This document shows positions 38,637-46,500 of a stretch of DNA of 64,000 nucleotides, one piece after another (positions within the stretch are counted from its first letter, which is position 1; the number at the start of each line of letters is the position of its first letter). The stretch is from Bacteroidales bacterium. GTDB lineage: Bacteria > Bacteroidota > Bacteroidia > Bacteroidales > UBA932. Position numbers and translations under genes: made by a program. The notes beneath the pieces were generated by a model, which saw only the letters and a program-made list of their open reading frames with translations, made no database searches and had not been told where the DNA came from. The stretch spans positions 62,001 through 126,000 of the forward strand of contig JAFYEM010000025.1 of the NCBI GenBank assembly GCA_017544265.1, in the 5' to 3' direction.

Positions 38637-39872
38637 ATGAAAGCACGTAAAGAACAGATTCTGGTCCATATTACCGGAAAGGATCGGATTGGACTCACTG
38701 CATCTATAATGTCCATTCTGGCGGCCCATCGGGCTGAAATCCTTGATATAGGACAGGCAGACATCCACAGTTCGCTGACTATGGGGCTGCTGATCCGAAT
38801 TGACGAAAGGGCCTCCGGGCAGGTGATGAAGGAACTGCTTTTCAAAACTTCTGAACTCGGAGTGGACATCGGTTTCGAACCCATCTCAGACGACGACTAT
38901 GAAGACTGGGCCGGACGTCAGGGGCGCAACCGTTACATACTGACAGTAATTGGCCGCAGCCTTTCCGCCGCACAGATTTCTGCTGCTGCGGAAGTAATTG
39001 CACATCAGGGCCTTAATATAGACGCCATACGCCGTTTGACCGGTCGTATGAGCATAAAGCATCCCGAGAAGAATGTCCGCGCCTGTGTGGAATTTTCGGT
39101 CCGGGGCTTCCTCGAGAACAGGGAGGCGATGCAGAGGGAACTGATGTCCCTTTCCGAGGAAACCGGAATGGACTTTTCCTTCCAGAAGGACGATATGTAC
39201 CGCAGGATGCGCCGTCTGATATGCTTCGATATGGATTCCACTCTGATTCAGACTGAGTGCATAGACGAACTTGCCCGCCGGCACGGTGTCGGAGACAAGG
39301 TCGCCGCTATAACCGAAAGGGCCATGCGCGGTGAAATAGACTTCAAGGAGAGTTTCACTGAAAGGGTAGCCCTTCTTAAGGGCTTGGACATCAGTGTTAT
39401 GCAGGATATTGCTGAGCATCTCCCGATTACAGAAGGCACCGACCGCCTTATGTCCATATTGAAAACCTGCGGCTACAAAATCGCCATCCTCAGCGGAGGA
39501 TTCACCTTCTTCGGCGAATATCTCCAGCGCCGTTACGGAATAGACTATGTCTATGCCAATGAACTGGAAGTGGGGGAGGACGGCCGCCTTACTGGCCGGT
39601 ACGTCGGTGAAATAGTGGACGGTCGCAGGAAAGCGGACCTTTTGAAACTGATTGCCCAGACGGAAAAGGTCAATCTTGCGCAGACCATCGCTGTCGGCGA
39701 CGGAGCCAACGACCTTCCCATGCTCATGGAATCCGGTCTTGGAATCGCTTTCCATGCCAAGCCCCGTGTCAAGAAAACGGCCCGTCAGTCCCTGAGCACA
39801 ATCGGCCTCGACGGTGTGCTCTACTTCCTCGGCTTCAAAGACAGCCAGCTCGGCGAGCAGGGAAAGATGTAA
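38637..39872 (+). CDS. serB: Phosphoserine phosphatase with N-terminal ACT domains
   Basis: A 411-residue protein. The first ~180 residues hold two ACT-like regulatory domains (ILVHITGKDRIGLTASIMSIL and ILTVIGRSLSAAQISAAA), the rest a HAD phosphatase: motif I FDMDSTLIQTECIDELA (nucleophile Asp), motif II ILSGGF, and motif IV VGDGANDLPML. This is the usual architecture of SerB in Bacteroidetes and Actinobacteria; the enzyme makes serine from phosphoserine and the ACT part probably senses serine. It follows the decarboxylase operon without a terminator and faces the broken xylanase gene. Confidence 0.94.
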   Translation: MKARKEQILVHITGKDRIGLTASIMSILAAHRAEILDIGQADIHSSLTMGLLIRIDERASGQVMKELLFKTSELGVDIGFEPISDDDYEDWAGRQGRNRYILTVIGRSLSAAQISAAAEVIAHQGLNIDAIRRLTGRMSIKHPEKNVRACVEFSVRGFLENREAMQRELMSLSEETGMDFSFQKDDMYRRMRRLICFDMDSTLIQTECIDELARRHGVGDKVAAITERAMRGEIDFKESFTERVALLKGLDISVMQDIAEHLPITEGTDRLMSILKTCGYKIAILSGGFTFFGEYLQRRYGIDYVYANELEVGEDGRLTGRYVGEIVDGRRKADLLKLIAQTEKVNLAQTIAVGDGANDLPMLMESGLGIAFHAKPRVKKTARQSLSTIGLDGVLYFLGFKDSQLGEQGKM

Positions 39873-39887
39873 TCCTTGCTGCGGGGG

Positions 39888-40490
39888 CTATTTCATTACG
39901 GGACGGATAGACTGAAGGAGTTCCTGCTCACGTAGATTCATATAAGGTGCGAATCCTGCAGGGAAGCGGAAAGGATTGTCTTTGCCCTTGTTGTACATAT
40001 AGGCATTTGTTACCTTACCGCCCCACTTTTCCGGAGTGGCATCCCACGCGGCGTCAGCTCCTGAGAGCTCGTTATCGGCGAGCCAGGAGACATAATTGGC
40101 TTGGGGATAGATGTTTACGTATGTGAAATCTACGCTGCCGGTGCTTGTGTTGGTGCTCCCGCTGAAGACCTCGGCAAGAACTGTCACACTCTCGATGTTT
40201 CCGTTAGGAAGTCCTTTCTTTTCCCACTTACGGAAATGGGCTGAAATGTCCACGTGACCCTTTTGCCGGCCGCTATTACGAAGGCTATAATATTGATAGA
40301 AGGCGTTTGTTCCAAAAATATTAGGTCCACTATTCGTAGTTACGAATAATTCATAGCTGTCTCCATCCACTACATACTTGCCTTTATTCTGATATCCTGA
40401 AAGAGTCGGCTTATCATTCTGAACCCAGTCTTCGACAATAATGAACTCCACCGGCAGCGATGAGCCTCTAGACCATCCATTGATGCCTAA
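39888..40490 (-). CDS. GH11 xylanase, C-terminal part after a frameshift
   Basis: This frame carries the second half of a GH11 jelly roll: VEFIIVEDWVQ, with the Glu in the place of the family nucleophile, GQKGHVDISAHF-like strands with HFRKWEKKGL, and SVTVLAEVF, where Glu occupies the acid/base position. It then runs ~60 residues further than typical GH11 to the stop. The first ATG in frame (40451) is inside the catalytic fold, so this is not a complete gene: translated upstream, the frame continues GGIDGGSYLGINGWS, which joins directly to the N-terminal half in the other frame. Confidence 0.75.
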   Translation of the reverse strand, partial: LGINGWSRGSSLPVEFIIVEDWVQNDKPTLSGYQNKGKYVVDGDSYELFVTTNSGPNIFGTNAFYQYYSLRNSGRQKGHVDISAHFRKWEKKGLPNGNIESVTVLAEVFSGSTNTSTGSVDFTYVNIYPQANYVSWLADNELSGADAAWDATPEKWGGKVTNAYMYNKGKDNPFRFPAGFAPYMNLREQELLQSIRPVMK

Positions 40491-41323
40491 ATATGAACCG
40501 CCATCAATACCTCCTGATTTGTGAACTTGAAATCCGCAGCGAAACGTCCTATTTGATCGTGTGTTTTATTGGTATCGAACATCATACCGACTTCTCCCAA
40601 AACATCACTTGGACTATTCCACGACAACTTGAACGAGCCGTCGGGATAATAGGTGAAACTGTTTTTATTGCTATTGCGTTCGTCCCAGAAATTGAACTTT
40701 AAATCTGAATCGGAAGAAATATCAGATTCCTTATTATAATTCACCGTTGTGCCGTTTCCCTGATGCCCACGTTCTATCATAAAATCCAGATACCACGCGG
40801 CCGGTTCATCGCCACATGATGTGGAAGACCAGTAACAACCATATTCCTGCGCTTCCTTGAGATCCCCGCCTTTTTTGTAGCCGGCGGCCGGAAGGAATAT
40901 GCTGTTTCCGTTCTTTAAGCTGGTTATCTTGTAGCCTTTTACACCGCCCTCAGTCGTCTCCTCAACACAGCACTTGGCAGGATCGATGAGTTCCTCATAC
41001 TCTTCTTTTGTTGGCATTCTCCAGTCCTTGCCGCAAAGTCCCGGGACCGGATCCGACCCGCACGCGTAATACTCGCCGCTTTCCGTTGCGATGGTAGTGC
41101 CGAGGTTACTGTCAGCCCACTTCACGCTCAGTTCAAGGTCCACCGGAGCCATAGTGAATTGAGGCTGCTCTTCGCCCCCTCCACCGTTACCTCCGTTTCC
41201 GGGGCCGTTCTCGGTACCATTGCCGTTTTCGGCATTATCCGGTTCATTACCCTGGCAAGCCGCAAAAGAAAACACCACCGCCGCCGAGCCTAGTAATCGC
41301 GATGCGGCGGTACCGTAATACAT
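40487..41323 (-). CDS. GH11 xylanase lipoprotein, N-terminal part before a frameshift
   Basis: This 278-residue frame begins with a lipoprotein signal (FSFAAC, Cys23), a Gly/Asn-rich linker, and a Fibrobacter-succinogenes-type major paralogous domain (VDLELSVKWADSN, GKDWRMPTKEEYEEL, FLPAAGYKKG, YWSSTSCG). It continues with the first half of a GH11 xylanase (NFWDERNSNKNSFTYYPDG, FDTNKTHDQIGR) and stops prematurely after KFTNQEVLMAVHI. Losing one base in an A-run near 40518-40520 explains the break. The intact ancestor would be a surface xylanase with an extra binding domain. The gene may be a pseudogene or the base may be a sequencing error. Confidence 0.75.
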   Translation of the reverse strand: MYYGTAASRLLGSAAVVFSFAACQGNEPDNAENGNGTENGPGNGGNGGGGEEQPQFTMAPVDLELSVKWADSNLGTTIATESGEYYACGSDPVPGLCGKDWRMPTKEEYEELIDPAKCCVEETTEGGVKGYKITSLKNGNSIFLPAAGYKKGGDLKEAQEYGCYWSSTSCGDEPAAWYLDFMIERGHQGNGTTVNYNKESDISSDSDLKFNFWDERNSNKNSFTYYPDGSFKLSWNSPSDVLGEVGMMFDTNKTHDQIGRFAADFKFTNQEVLMAVHI

Positions 41324-41331
41324 TGTATGTC

Positions 41332-41425
41332 AAGTGGGCACGGTTGGTCGAAAAATTGCCAACCGTGCCCACTTTCGGTCATTTTTGTCCTCGGTTGGTT
41401 AAAAAAATGCCAACCGTGCCCGCTT
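41332..41425 (+). repeat. REP-like two-hairpin element 1, beside the RAYT gene
   Basis: Hairpin A has perfect 16-base arms (41332-41347 and 41359-41374, AAGTGGGCACGGTTGG and its complement) with an 11-base loop. A conserved spacer containing TTTTTGTCC follows, then hairpin B (CGGTTGG and CCAACCG, 41392-41416) and a closing TGCCCGC. The same layout recurs at 42867, 48692 and 51522. Confidence 0.85.
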
Positions 41426-41459
41426 CTGCATTTGAGGTGTCGATTTTTTAGGGAAAATT

Positions 41460-41490
41460 TTTGGAATAATCGAAGAAGATTCTTACTTTG
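41460..41490 (+). promoter_or_regulatory. Putative promoter of the RAYT gene
   Basis: TTTG (41460-41463), 19 bases, TTACTTTG (41483-41490), one mismatch from TAnnTTTG. The ATG at 41505 follows after 14 bases. Confidence 0.45.
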
Positions 41491-41504
41491 CGAAAAAGTT
41501 GAAG

Positions 41505-42383
41505 ATGGTGAGTGAAGTTGAATTCTATCTTGTGAGTACGGATCATTTTGAGGATCGGATTTGGTTTAAAGATGATGCGGATTTCAGTACGGGGATGAAT
41601 TATGTTGCGCTTGCTGCCAACGCAACGGGCGTATGTGTCATTGCCTTTGTGCTTATGTCCAACCACGTGCACTTTGTTCTAAGCGGTGATATAGCCGTGG
41701 TGGACAGGTTTGTGAATATGTTCAAAAAACTGTATGGAATGTATGTTCGCGTCAGGTTCAAAATAGAGAATTTCCTTAGAAGAAATGATGCGGATATTAA
41801 ACCGGTAGATGTTTTCGATGAGGGTTTGAAGCGAGCAATAGCATACGTACAGATGAATCCTGTAGCAGCGAAGATTTGCCTGCATCCCACTCAATACCCG
41901 TGGGGAAGCGGCAACTGCTTCTTCCAGAAGTTTAAGCCGGAGGGTACAAAGTGTTCAAATATGAGCTTCAGAACAAGGAGAACTCTTCTCAGGAGCAGGT
42001 TGGCAGTGAAGGATGACTGGTTGATAGGAAGCGGAGGCTATATACTCCCTTCCAGCTACGTGGCGGTCAAGTTTGTCGAAGATCTATTTCGTACTCCCAC
42101 AAGCATGGACTACTTCCTGAGGAATTCTTCCAAGGCCAGGGCAGCCCTTGAAAAATCCGGTTCTTCTGCGTACTTCCGGGATCAAACTCTGATTGCCGCA
42201 ATACCTGATTACTGCGCCGCTGTGTTTCAGAAAGAGTCTTTAAAAGAATTAAACCAGAATGAGAAGACCCGACTGGTTCGCGAATTCAAAAGAAGGTTTA
42301 ATTCAGACATTTACCAGCTTGCCCGCGTCCTTGGTTTAACCCCCGAGGAAATCGCACATTTCCTCGAAGATTTCTCAAAATAA
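41505..42383 (+). CDS. REP-associated tyrosine transposase (RAYT, IS200-like Y1 family)
   Basis: A 292-residue protein of the HUH single-strand nuclease family. The metal-binding HUH motif is in LMSNHVHFVLSG and the helix with YVQMNP supplies the probable catalytic Tyr. A ~150-residue C-terminal extension ends in a helix-turn-helix-like stretch (LARVLGLTPEEIAHFL). RAYTs are domesticated relatives of IS200/IS605 transposases thought to move or maintain REP sequences; REP-like hairpins flank this gene closely on both sides, which supports the call. ATG at 41505 is preferred to the TTG two codons earlier. Confidence 0.85.
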   Translation: MVSEVEFYLVSTDHFEDRIWFKDDADFSTGMNYVALAANATGVCVIAFVLMSNHVHFVLSGDIAVVDRFVNMFKKLYGMYVRVRFKIENFLRRNDADIKPVDVFDEGLKRAIAYVQMNPVAAKICLHPTQYPWGSGNCFFQKFKPEGTKCSNMSFRTRRTLLRSRLAVKDDWLIGSGGYILPSSYVAVKFVEDLFRTPTSMDYFLRNSSKARAALEKSGSSAYFRDQTLIAAIPDYCAAVFQKESLKELNQNEKTRLVREFKRRFNSDIYQLARVLGLTPEEIAHFLEDFSK

Positions 42384-42400
42384 CTCTTATGCTGGGCGTA

Positions 42401-42421
42401 GGTGGTCGAAAAATCACCACC
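42401..42421 (+). repeat. Partial REP hairpin just after the RAYT gene
   Basis: GGTGGT (42401-42406) pairs with ACCACC (42416-42421) around a CGAAAAATC loop. It matches the inner part of the REP hairpins but lacks the second hairpin. Confidence 0.6.
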
Positions 42422-42433
42422 CAAGACCGTAAC

Positions 42434-42539
42434 GGAGCACCGCCGCCGGAATAAAGCACCTCCTGCGTCTACTGCTTGTGCGCTCCGCCGAGCGCGATTG
42501 AGCGGCTCGCTCCGCACCAAGCTGTTGCCGTGGTGCTCC
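42434..42539 (+). repeat. GC-rich nested palindrome block downstream of RAYT
   Basis: Outer arms GGAGCACC (42434-42441) and GGTGCTCC (42532-42539) enclose two perfect hairpins: GCGCTC/GAGCGC (42480-42495) and GAGCG/CGCTC (42500-42512). The block holds no ORF and is clearly richer in GC than its surroundings. It fills most of the 186-base gap between the RAYT and XRE genes and could be a structured RNA or the end of a mobile unit. Confidence 0.5.
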
Positions 42540-42569
42540 TATGGGTACATGACATTTAACATTTGAAAT

Positions 42570-42800
42570 ATGAGAAACAAACAGGACTGGTTCAATGACA
42601 AAGTGGCGGAAGTATCTCCACAAATACAAATGGAGAAATCATTATCTGCCGGCATTATTGCGCGTATAGATTCGATTCTTAAAGAGAAGAATATGACGCA
42701 ACGCGATTTGGCTAAAAAGTTAGGAAAGAGCGAATCCGTAGTGTCCCGTTGGACCAGCGGATTCCCAAATCTTACTCTTCGTTCAATTGCAGAACTGTAA
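42570..42800 (+). CDS. XRE-family helix-turn-helix protein, probably shortened by a nonsense codon
   Basis: A 76-residue protein with a complete XRE DNA-binding domain (about 25-74: ARIDSILKEKNMTQRDLAKKLGKS, then VSRWTSG and the usual SIAEL end). Homologues of this type, often antitoxins, continue with a block like xALGExLIEV. Here that block is present in frame directly after the TAA (TALGEPLIKVLIDSP, to a TAG at 42846-42848), so the stop looks like a recent mutation that removed only ~15 residues. The DNA-binding part is whole, so it may still work. No partner toxin gene is adjacent. Confidence 0.65.
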   Translation: MRNKQDWFNDKVAEVSPQIQMEKSLSAGIIARIDSILKEKNMTQRDLAKKLGKSESVVSRWTSGFPNLTLRSIAEL

Positions 42801-42866
42801 ACCGCTTTGGGAGAACCGTTAATAAAGGTCCTAATAGATTCTCCATAGATAATATATTTCCACTTC

Positions 42867-42959
42867 AAGCGGGCATGGTTGGTCGAGTATTTACCTACCG
42901 TGCCCGCTTTACACCCTTTTTGTCCTCGGTTGTTTATAATCTTACCATCCGTACCCGCT
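42867..42959 (+). repeat. REP-like element 2, degenerate
   Basis: Same two-hairpin plan as element 1 with mismatches: AAGCGGGCAtGGT...ACCGTGCCCGCTT (42867-42909), the CTTTTTGTCCTCGG spacer, and a poorly paired second hairpin ending GTACCCGC. Confidence 0.75.
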
Positions 42960-42993
42960 GATTTGAGAGTTAGAATAATTCAATTATTATTCG

Positions 42994-43001
42994 TATATTT
43001 G
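42994..43001 (+). promoter_or_regulatory. -7 promoter element of a structured RNA
   Basis: TATATTTG matches the consensus; a TTAG lies 20 bases upstream (42970-42973), a weak -33. Transcription would start near 43006. Confidence 0.5.
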
Positions 43002-43004
43002 TAG

Positions 43005-43235
43005 TTGCTATCCGGAGAGAAAACCCGGAAGCAAAGGCATTCATTGTCTTTCCGTCATGTTAAATTCTGGTAAAATTTAGTAAGGGAAAGGGCTTTGAAT
43101 CTGCCGCAGTTTGTTGTGTTGTAGTCTTAGACTAACACATATACGGGCTGGGTGATTCTATTGTTCAAACTTCTTACGCAGGTTTACCAGAGCCTAACAT
43201 GACTAGGGAGAATGATAGTTCCCTAGCCTTTTTTA
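43005..43235 (+). ncRNA. Structured RNA with own promoter and terminator, family unknown
   Basis: About 230 bases without an ORF, bounded by a promoter element and an intrinsic terminator. Predicted pairings: a 5' hairpin TTGC-ta-TCCGG/CCGGA-a-GCAA (43005-43034), AAAGGCA/TGTCTTT just after it, a hairpin around TAGTC-tta-GACTA extended by TGTGT/ACACA (43115-43139), and a long-range pairing CTGGTAAA/TTTACCAG (43067-43074 with 43183-43190). The stretch GGGAAAGGG...GAATCTGCCGCAGT resembles part of a cobalamin riboswitch core, but the 3' B12-box is not recognisable. It may be a stand-alone small RNA or a riboswitch-type leader whose terminator controls the genes at 43281 and 43554. Confidence 0.5.
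43203..43234 (+). terminator. Rho-independent terminator of the structured RNA
   Basis: CTAGGGA (43203-43209) pairs with TCCCTAG (43220-43226), followed by CC and six T (43229-43234). Confidence 0.8.
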
Positions 43236-43266
43236 TTGTGTATTCCGCCCATCCGGGGAATCTTTG
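43236..43266 (+). promoter_or_regulatory. Putative promoter for the 86-residue ORF and Ig-like lipoprotein
   Basis: TTG (43236-43238), 20 bases, AATCTTTG (43259-43266), one mismatch from TAnnTTTG. It starts right behind the terminator, and the ATG at 43281 follows after 14 bases. Confidence 0.4.
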
Positions 43267-43280
43267 GGTAATTCGTGGTA

Positions 43281-43541
43281 ATGGATTTCGAGATAGTAGA
43301 AATACACCAAATGTATGGTGCCTGTAATGGTCAATGGAGTGCGAAATTAAAAGAGAGGAGTGAGCCACATCATTTATTTAGGGTTACATTATCCCCCCAT
43401 TGCACAAGTGCTGCTTCCGGAGTAATAACAGAAACCGAAAACCCAAGGTGGAAAGGACAATTGATAGTCTTGGAACATGGTTCTTTGCCTTTGGGGTCAT
43501 GGGCCCCAAAAGACATAGTCTATACAAGTGATATTGAATAA
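43281..43541 (+). CDS. 86-residue hypothetical protein
   Basis: A short ORF with no signal peptide, membrane segment or motif I recognise; the sequence begins MDFEIVEIHQMYGACNGQWS and is rich in His, Trp and Ser. Two facts favour a real gene: a promoter-like TTG-N20-AATCTTTG just upstream, and a gap of only 12 bases to the next gene on the same strand. I prefer the ATG at 43281 over a GTG two codons earlier. Without a homologue, translation remains uncertain. Confidence 0.4.
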   Translation: MDFEIVEIHQMYGACNGQWSAKLKERSEPHHLFRVTLSPHCTSAASGVITETENPRWKGQLIVLEHGSLPLGSWAPKDIVYTSDIE

Positions 43542-43553
43542 TAGCCTAAGAGA

Positions 43554-46500
43554 ATGAAACGAATAATATTTGTTATTGCCGTCCTGTGCCTTTTGGTGGC
43601 ATGCCAGAATGAAAACAAGCCAATCGATGAAGAGGAATTGGCTGTTGTGAATGTAACTGGCATTGTTCTCACACCATCTGCTATTTCGGTTAAAATAGGA
43701 GAATCTGAAGAGCTGATGGCTTCTGTGACTCCAGAAAACGCAACTAACCAAAAGATTAACTGGGTCAGTAGCGATGATTCTATTGCAACGGTTGATGATG
43801 GGATAATAACTGGAATCAAAATAGGTAATGTATCAATTATTGCAACGTCTGAAGATGGTGGAAAGACAGCATTCTGTCAAGTGACGGTAGTGAATAATCT
43901 TCCCCCTTCTGTATCTTTGGGTGCTGAGCACATATCTGCAGTTAGTGCAGTACTTAATTGTGAGGCGAATCTTAATAGTGCACTCTCCGCCGAGACAAAA
44001 ACAGGAATCTTGTGGTCAGTCAATGCAGGTGGTATTCCTTCGGAAGCCACAAGGATTGAGGCGAAGGAGATTCTGGCAAAAGAAGGGATTCCGTATTCCT
44101 ATTCCTATAGTGTTAATCTTACGGGACTCGAAGAAAATACAACATATTTTTATTGCAGTTTTTCGAATGAAGGCGACGAAGATAATTATGGTGAAATAGT
44201 AGAGTTTAAGACAAAAGAGTTTTCAACAATGTTGGAAACAATTGATGCAACAGATATCACTGCTACCAGTGCCACGCTTAATGGAAAAGCAGATTTATCT
44301 GAATTGGTATTCGTTTATTCCGAAGAAAGCATAGAATATGGTTTTCTATGGGGCAAGGATGAGGACATCCTGGAGCATAATGCGCAATGTGGAACCATAG
44401 AGGAAATAAACTATTCCTTTACATTGACGGACCTTTCACATAAGACGAAGTACTGGTATAAGTCATTCTTACAACTCGAAGATATGTTGTACTGTGGCGC
44501 TGTCAAGTCTTTTACGACAGATATGGTTTCTGTTGAAAGTATTACGCTGGACAAGAATGAATACACATTCACTACTATAGGTGAGACACTTAATCTTAAT
44601 GCGACAGTCTTGCCCGAAGATGCCACAAACAAAGGCATTACATGGAAAACAAATAAAGCGGAAGTGGCTACCGTAGATGAAAGCGGAAAAGTGACCGCCA
44701 TTGGAAACGGGATAGCCACGATTACTGTCACAACGGAAGATCAAAGCAAGACTGCTATCTGCACTATAACTGTAGCCCAGGCTGTGACGGGAATTATCCT
44801 AACTCCTTCTTCAGTTACCATTAAAGAAGAAGCCTCCGTTACTCTTGTCCCTACTATAACTCCAGATAATGCTGTAAACAAGAATGTAACGTGGAAAAGC
44901 AACAATAACGACGTGGCCACAATCAATAATGGTGTTGTAACCGGAATTAAGGCAGGAAGCGCAATTATTACTGCTACAACTGAAGATGGAGGAAAAACTG
45001 CGACGTGCTCAATAACTGTCGAAAGGAATCTCGCTCCTTCTGAGACAATATGTGCAGAGCAAATCTCTGCGATAAGTGTGATATTGAAGGGGAAAGCTAA
45101 TCTGGGGACAACTGTATCCTCAGATTTGAAAGTTGGTTTTCAATTATCAAAGTCCGCAGGAATCCTTCCTTCAAATTCCATCACCCTTGACGCGGAAAAC
45201 GTTCAGTCAGATTATAGCTATTCAAACGTCATAAAGGGACTCGACCCTGCTACAACATACTACTTCCGTAGCTTTGTCCGTCAGAACAATGTCGATACCT
45301 ACGGCGAGACAAAGACGTTCACTACAAAAGACATTGTGTCGATGCTGGAAACCATGAATGCATCTGATGTTTCAGCAATAAGTGCTTGTCTCAATGCTAA
45401 ACTTGATTTAACAGATGTCGTATATAGTAATGCCGTTTACGGCTTTTATTGGGGCGAATCCATAGGGTCCATGTCAGATCAAGTTACTGCAAAGGAAGGT
45501 ACTGGTTCAATGTCGTTTGATCTTTCAGGATTGACCCCATCGAAGGAATACTTCTTCCAAGCATATCTTGTTTTGGACGGAAAGGAATTCAAAGGTGACA
45601 TTGTATCTTTTATTACGCGGTCTTTGATAGAGACATTAGATGTAACCAACCTTTCTGCGATAAGCGCTACTCTCAATGCTAAAATTGATTTTACAAATGT
45701 TAATAAGTATTACACGGATGAATTTGGTTTTGACTGGGGAGAATCCGCAGAAACTCTGTCAAAAAGAGGTACAGTCAAAGAAGAGTATGGCTTGATAAAG
45801 TTAGATATTTCAGGATTGATACCATCAAAGAAATATTTCTTTCAGTCATATATTGTCTTTGACGAGAAAAAATACAAAGGAGATATCGTATCTTTTACTA
45901 CACGGCCTCTGATAGAGACACTAGATGTAACAGATATAACTGCGACAAGTGCCGTCCTCAATGCTAAAATAGATTTTACGAATATTAGAACCAATAGAAT
46001 TGAATATGGTTTTAAGTGGGGAGAAACAGGATATTCAGAGAGTCAGACTGAGAAGGTGGGGAACGTTAATATTGATACTTTTTCTGCCTCTCTTTCGATG
46101 CTTTATCCGAGTACTGTGTATTGGATTCAGGCATATGTTAAGCTTGATAATAAAACATTTTATGGTAATTCGAGGTCTTTTTCAACAAAAACTCAACCTG
46201 TGGAAAGCGTTAGACTGGACAAATCAGAAGTTACTTTTAAGAATATTGGTAATACTATAGGATTGAATGCCACTATTTTGCCATCAAATGCCACCAATAA
46301 AAGCAAGACTTGGTCATCAGACAACGAGAATGTAGTCACTGTGAATGAAAAAGGTGTGGTGACGGCGGTCGGTTTAGGCACGGCCATTGTTACTGTCAAA
46401 ACCATCGATCAAGGGAAAACGGCATCATGTTTATTTACAGTTAAACATTTGGTTAATAGTATTACATTAAATAAGACAAAACTGATAATGAATCAAGGTG

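Noticed and set aside
40505..40530. Programmed -1 frameshift in the GH11 gene
   Set aside because: No X-XXY-YYZ slippery heptamer or clear downstream pseudoknot was seen; a one-base loss in an A-run is simpler.
43005..43235. Firm call of a cobalamin riboswitch
   Set aside because: Only the GGGAA/GAATC/GCCGCAGT stretch is similar; the 3' B12-box and a cobalamin-related downstream gene are missing, so the family is left open.
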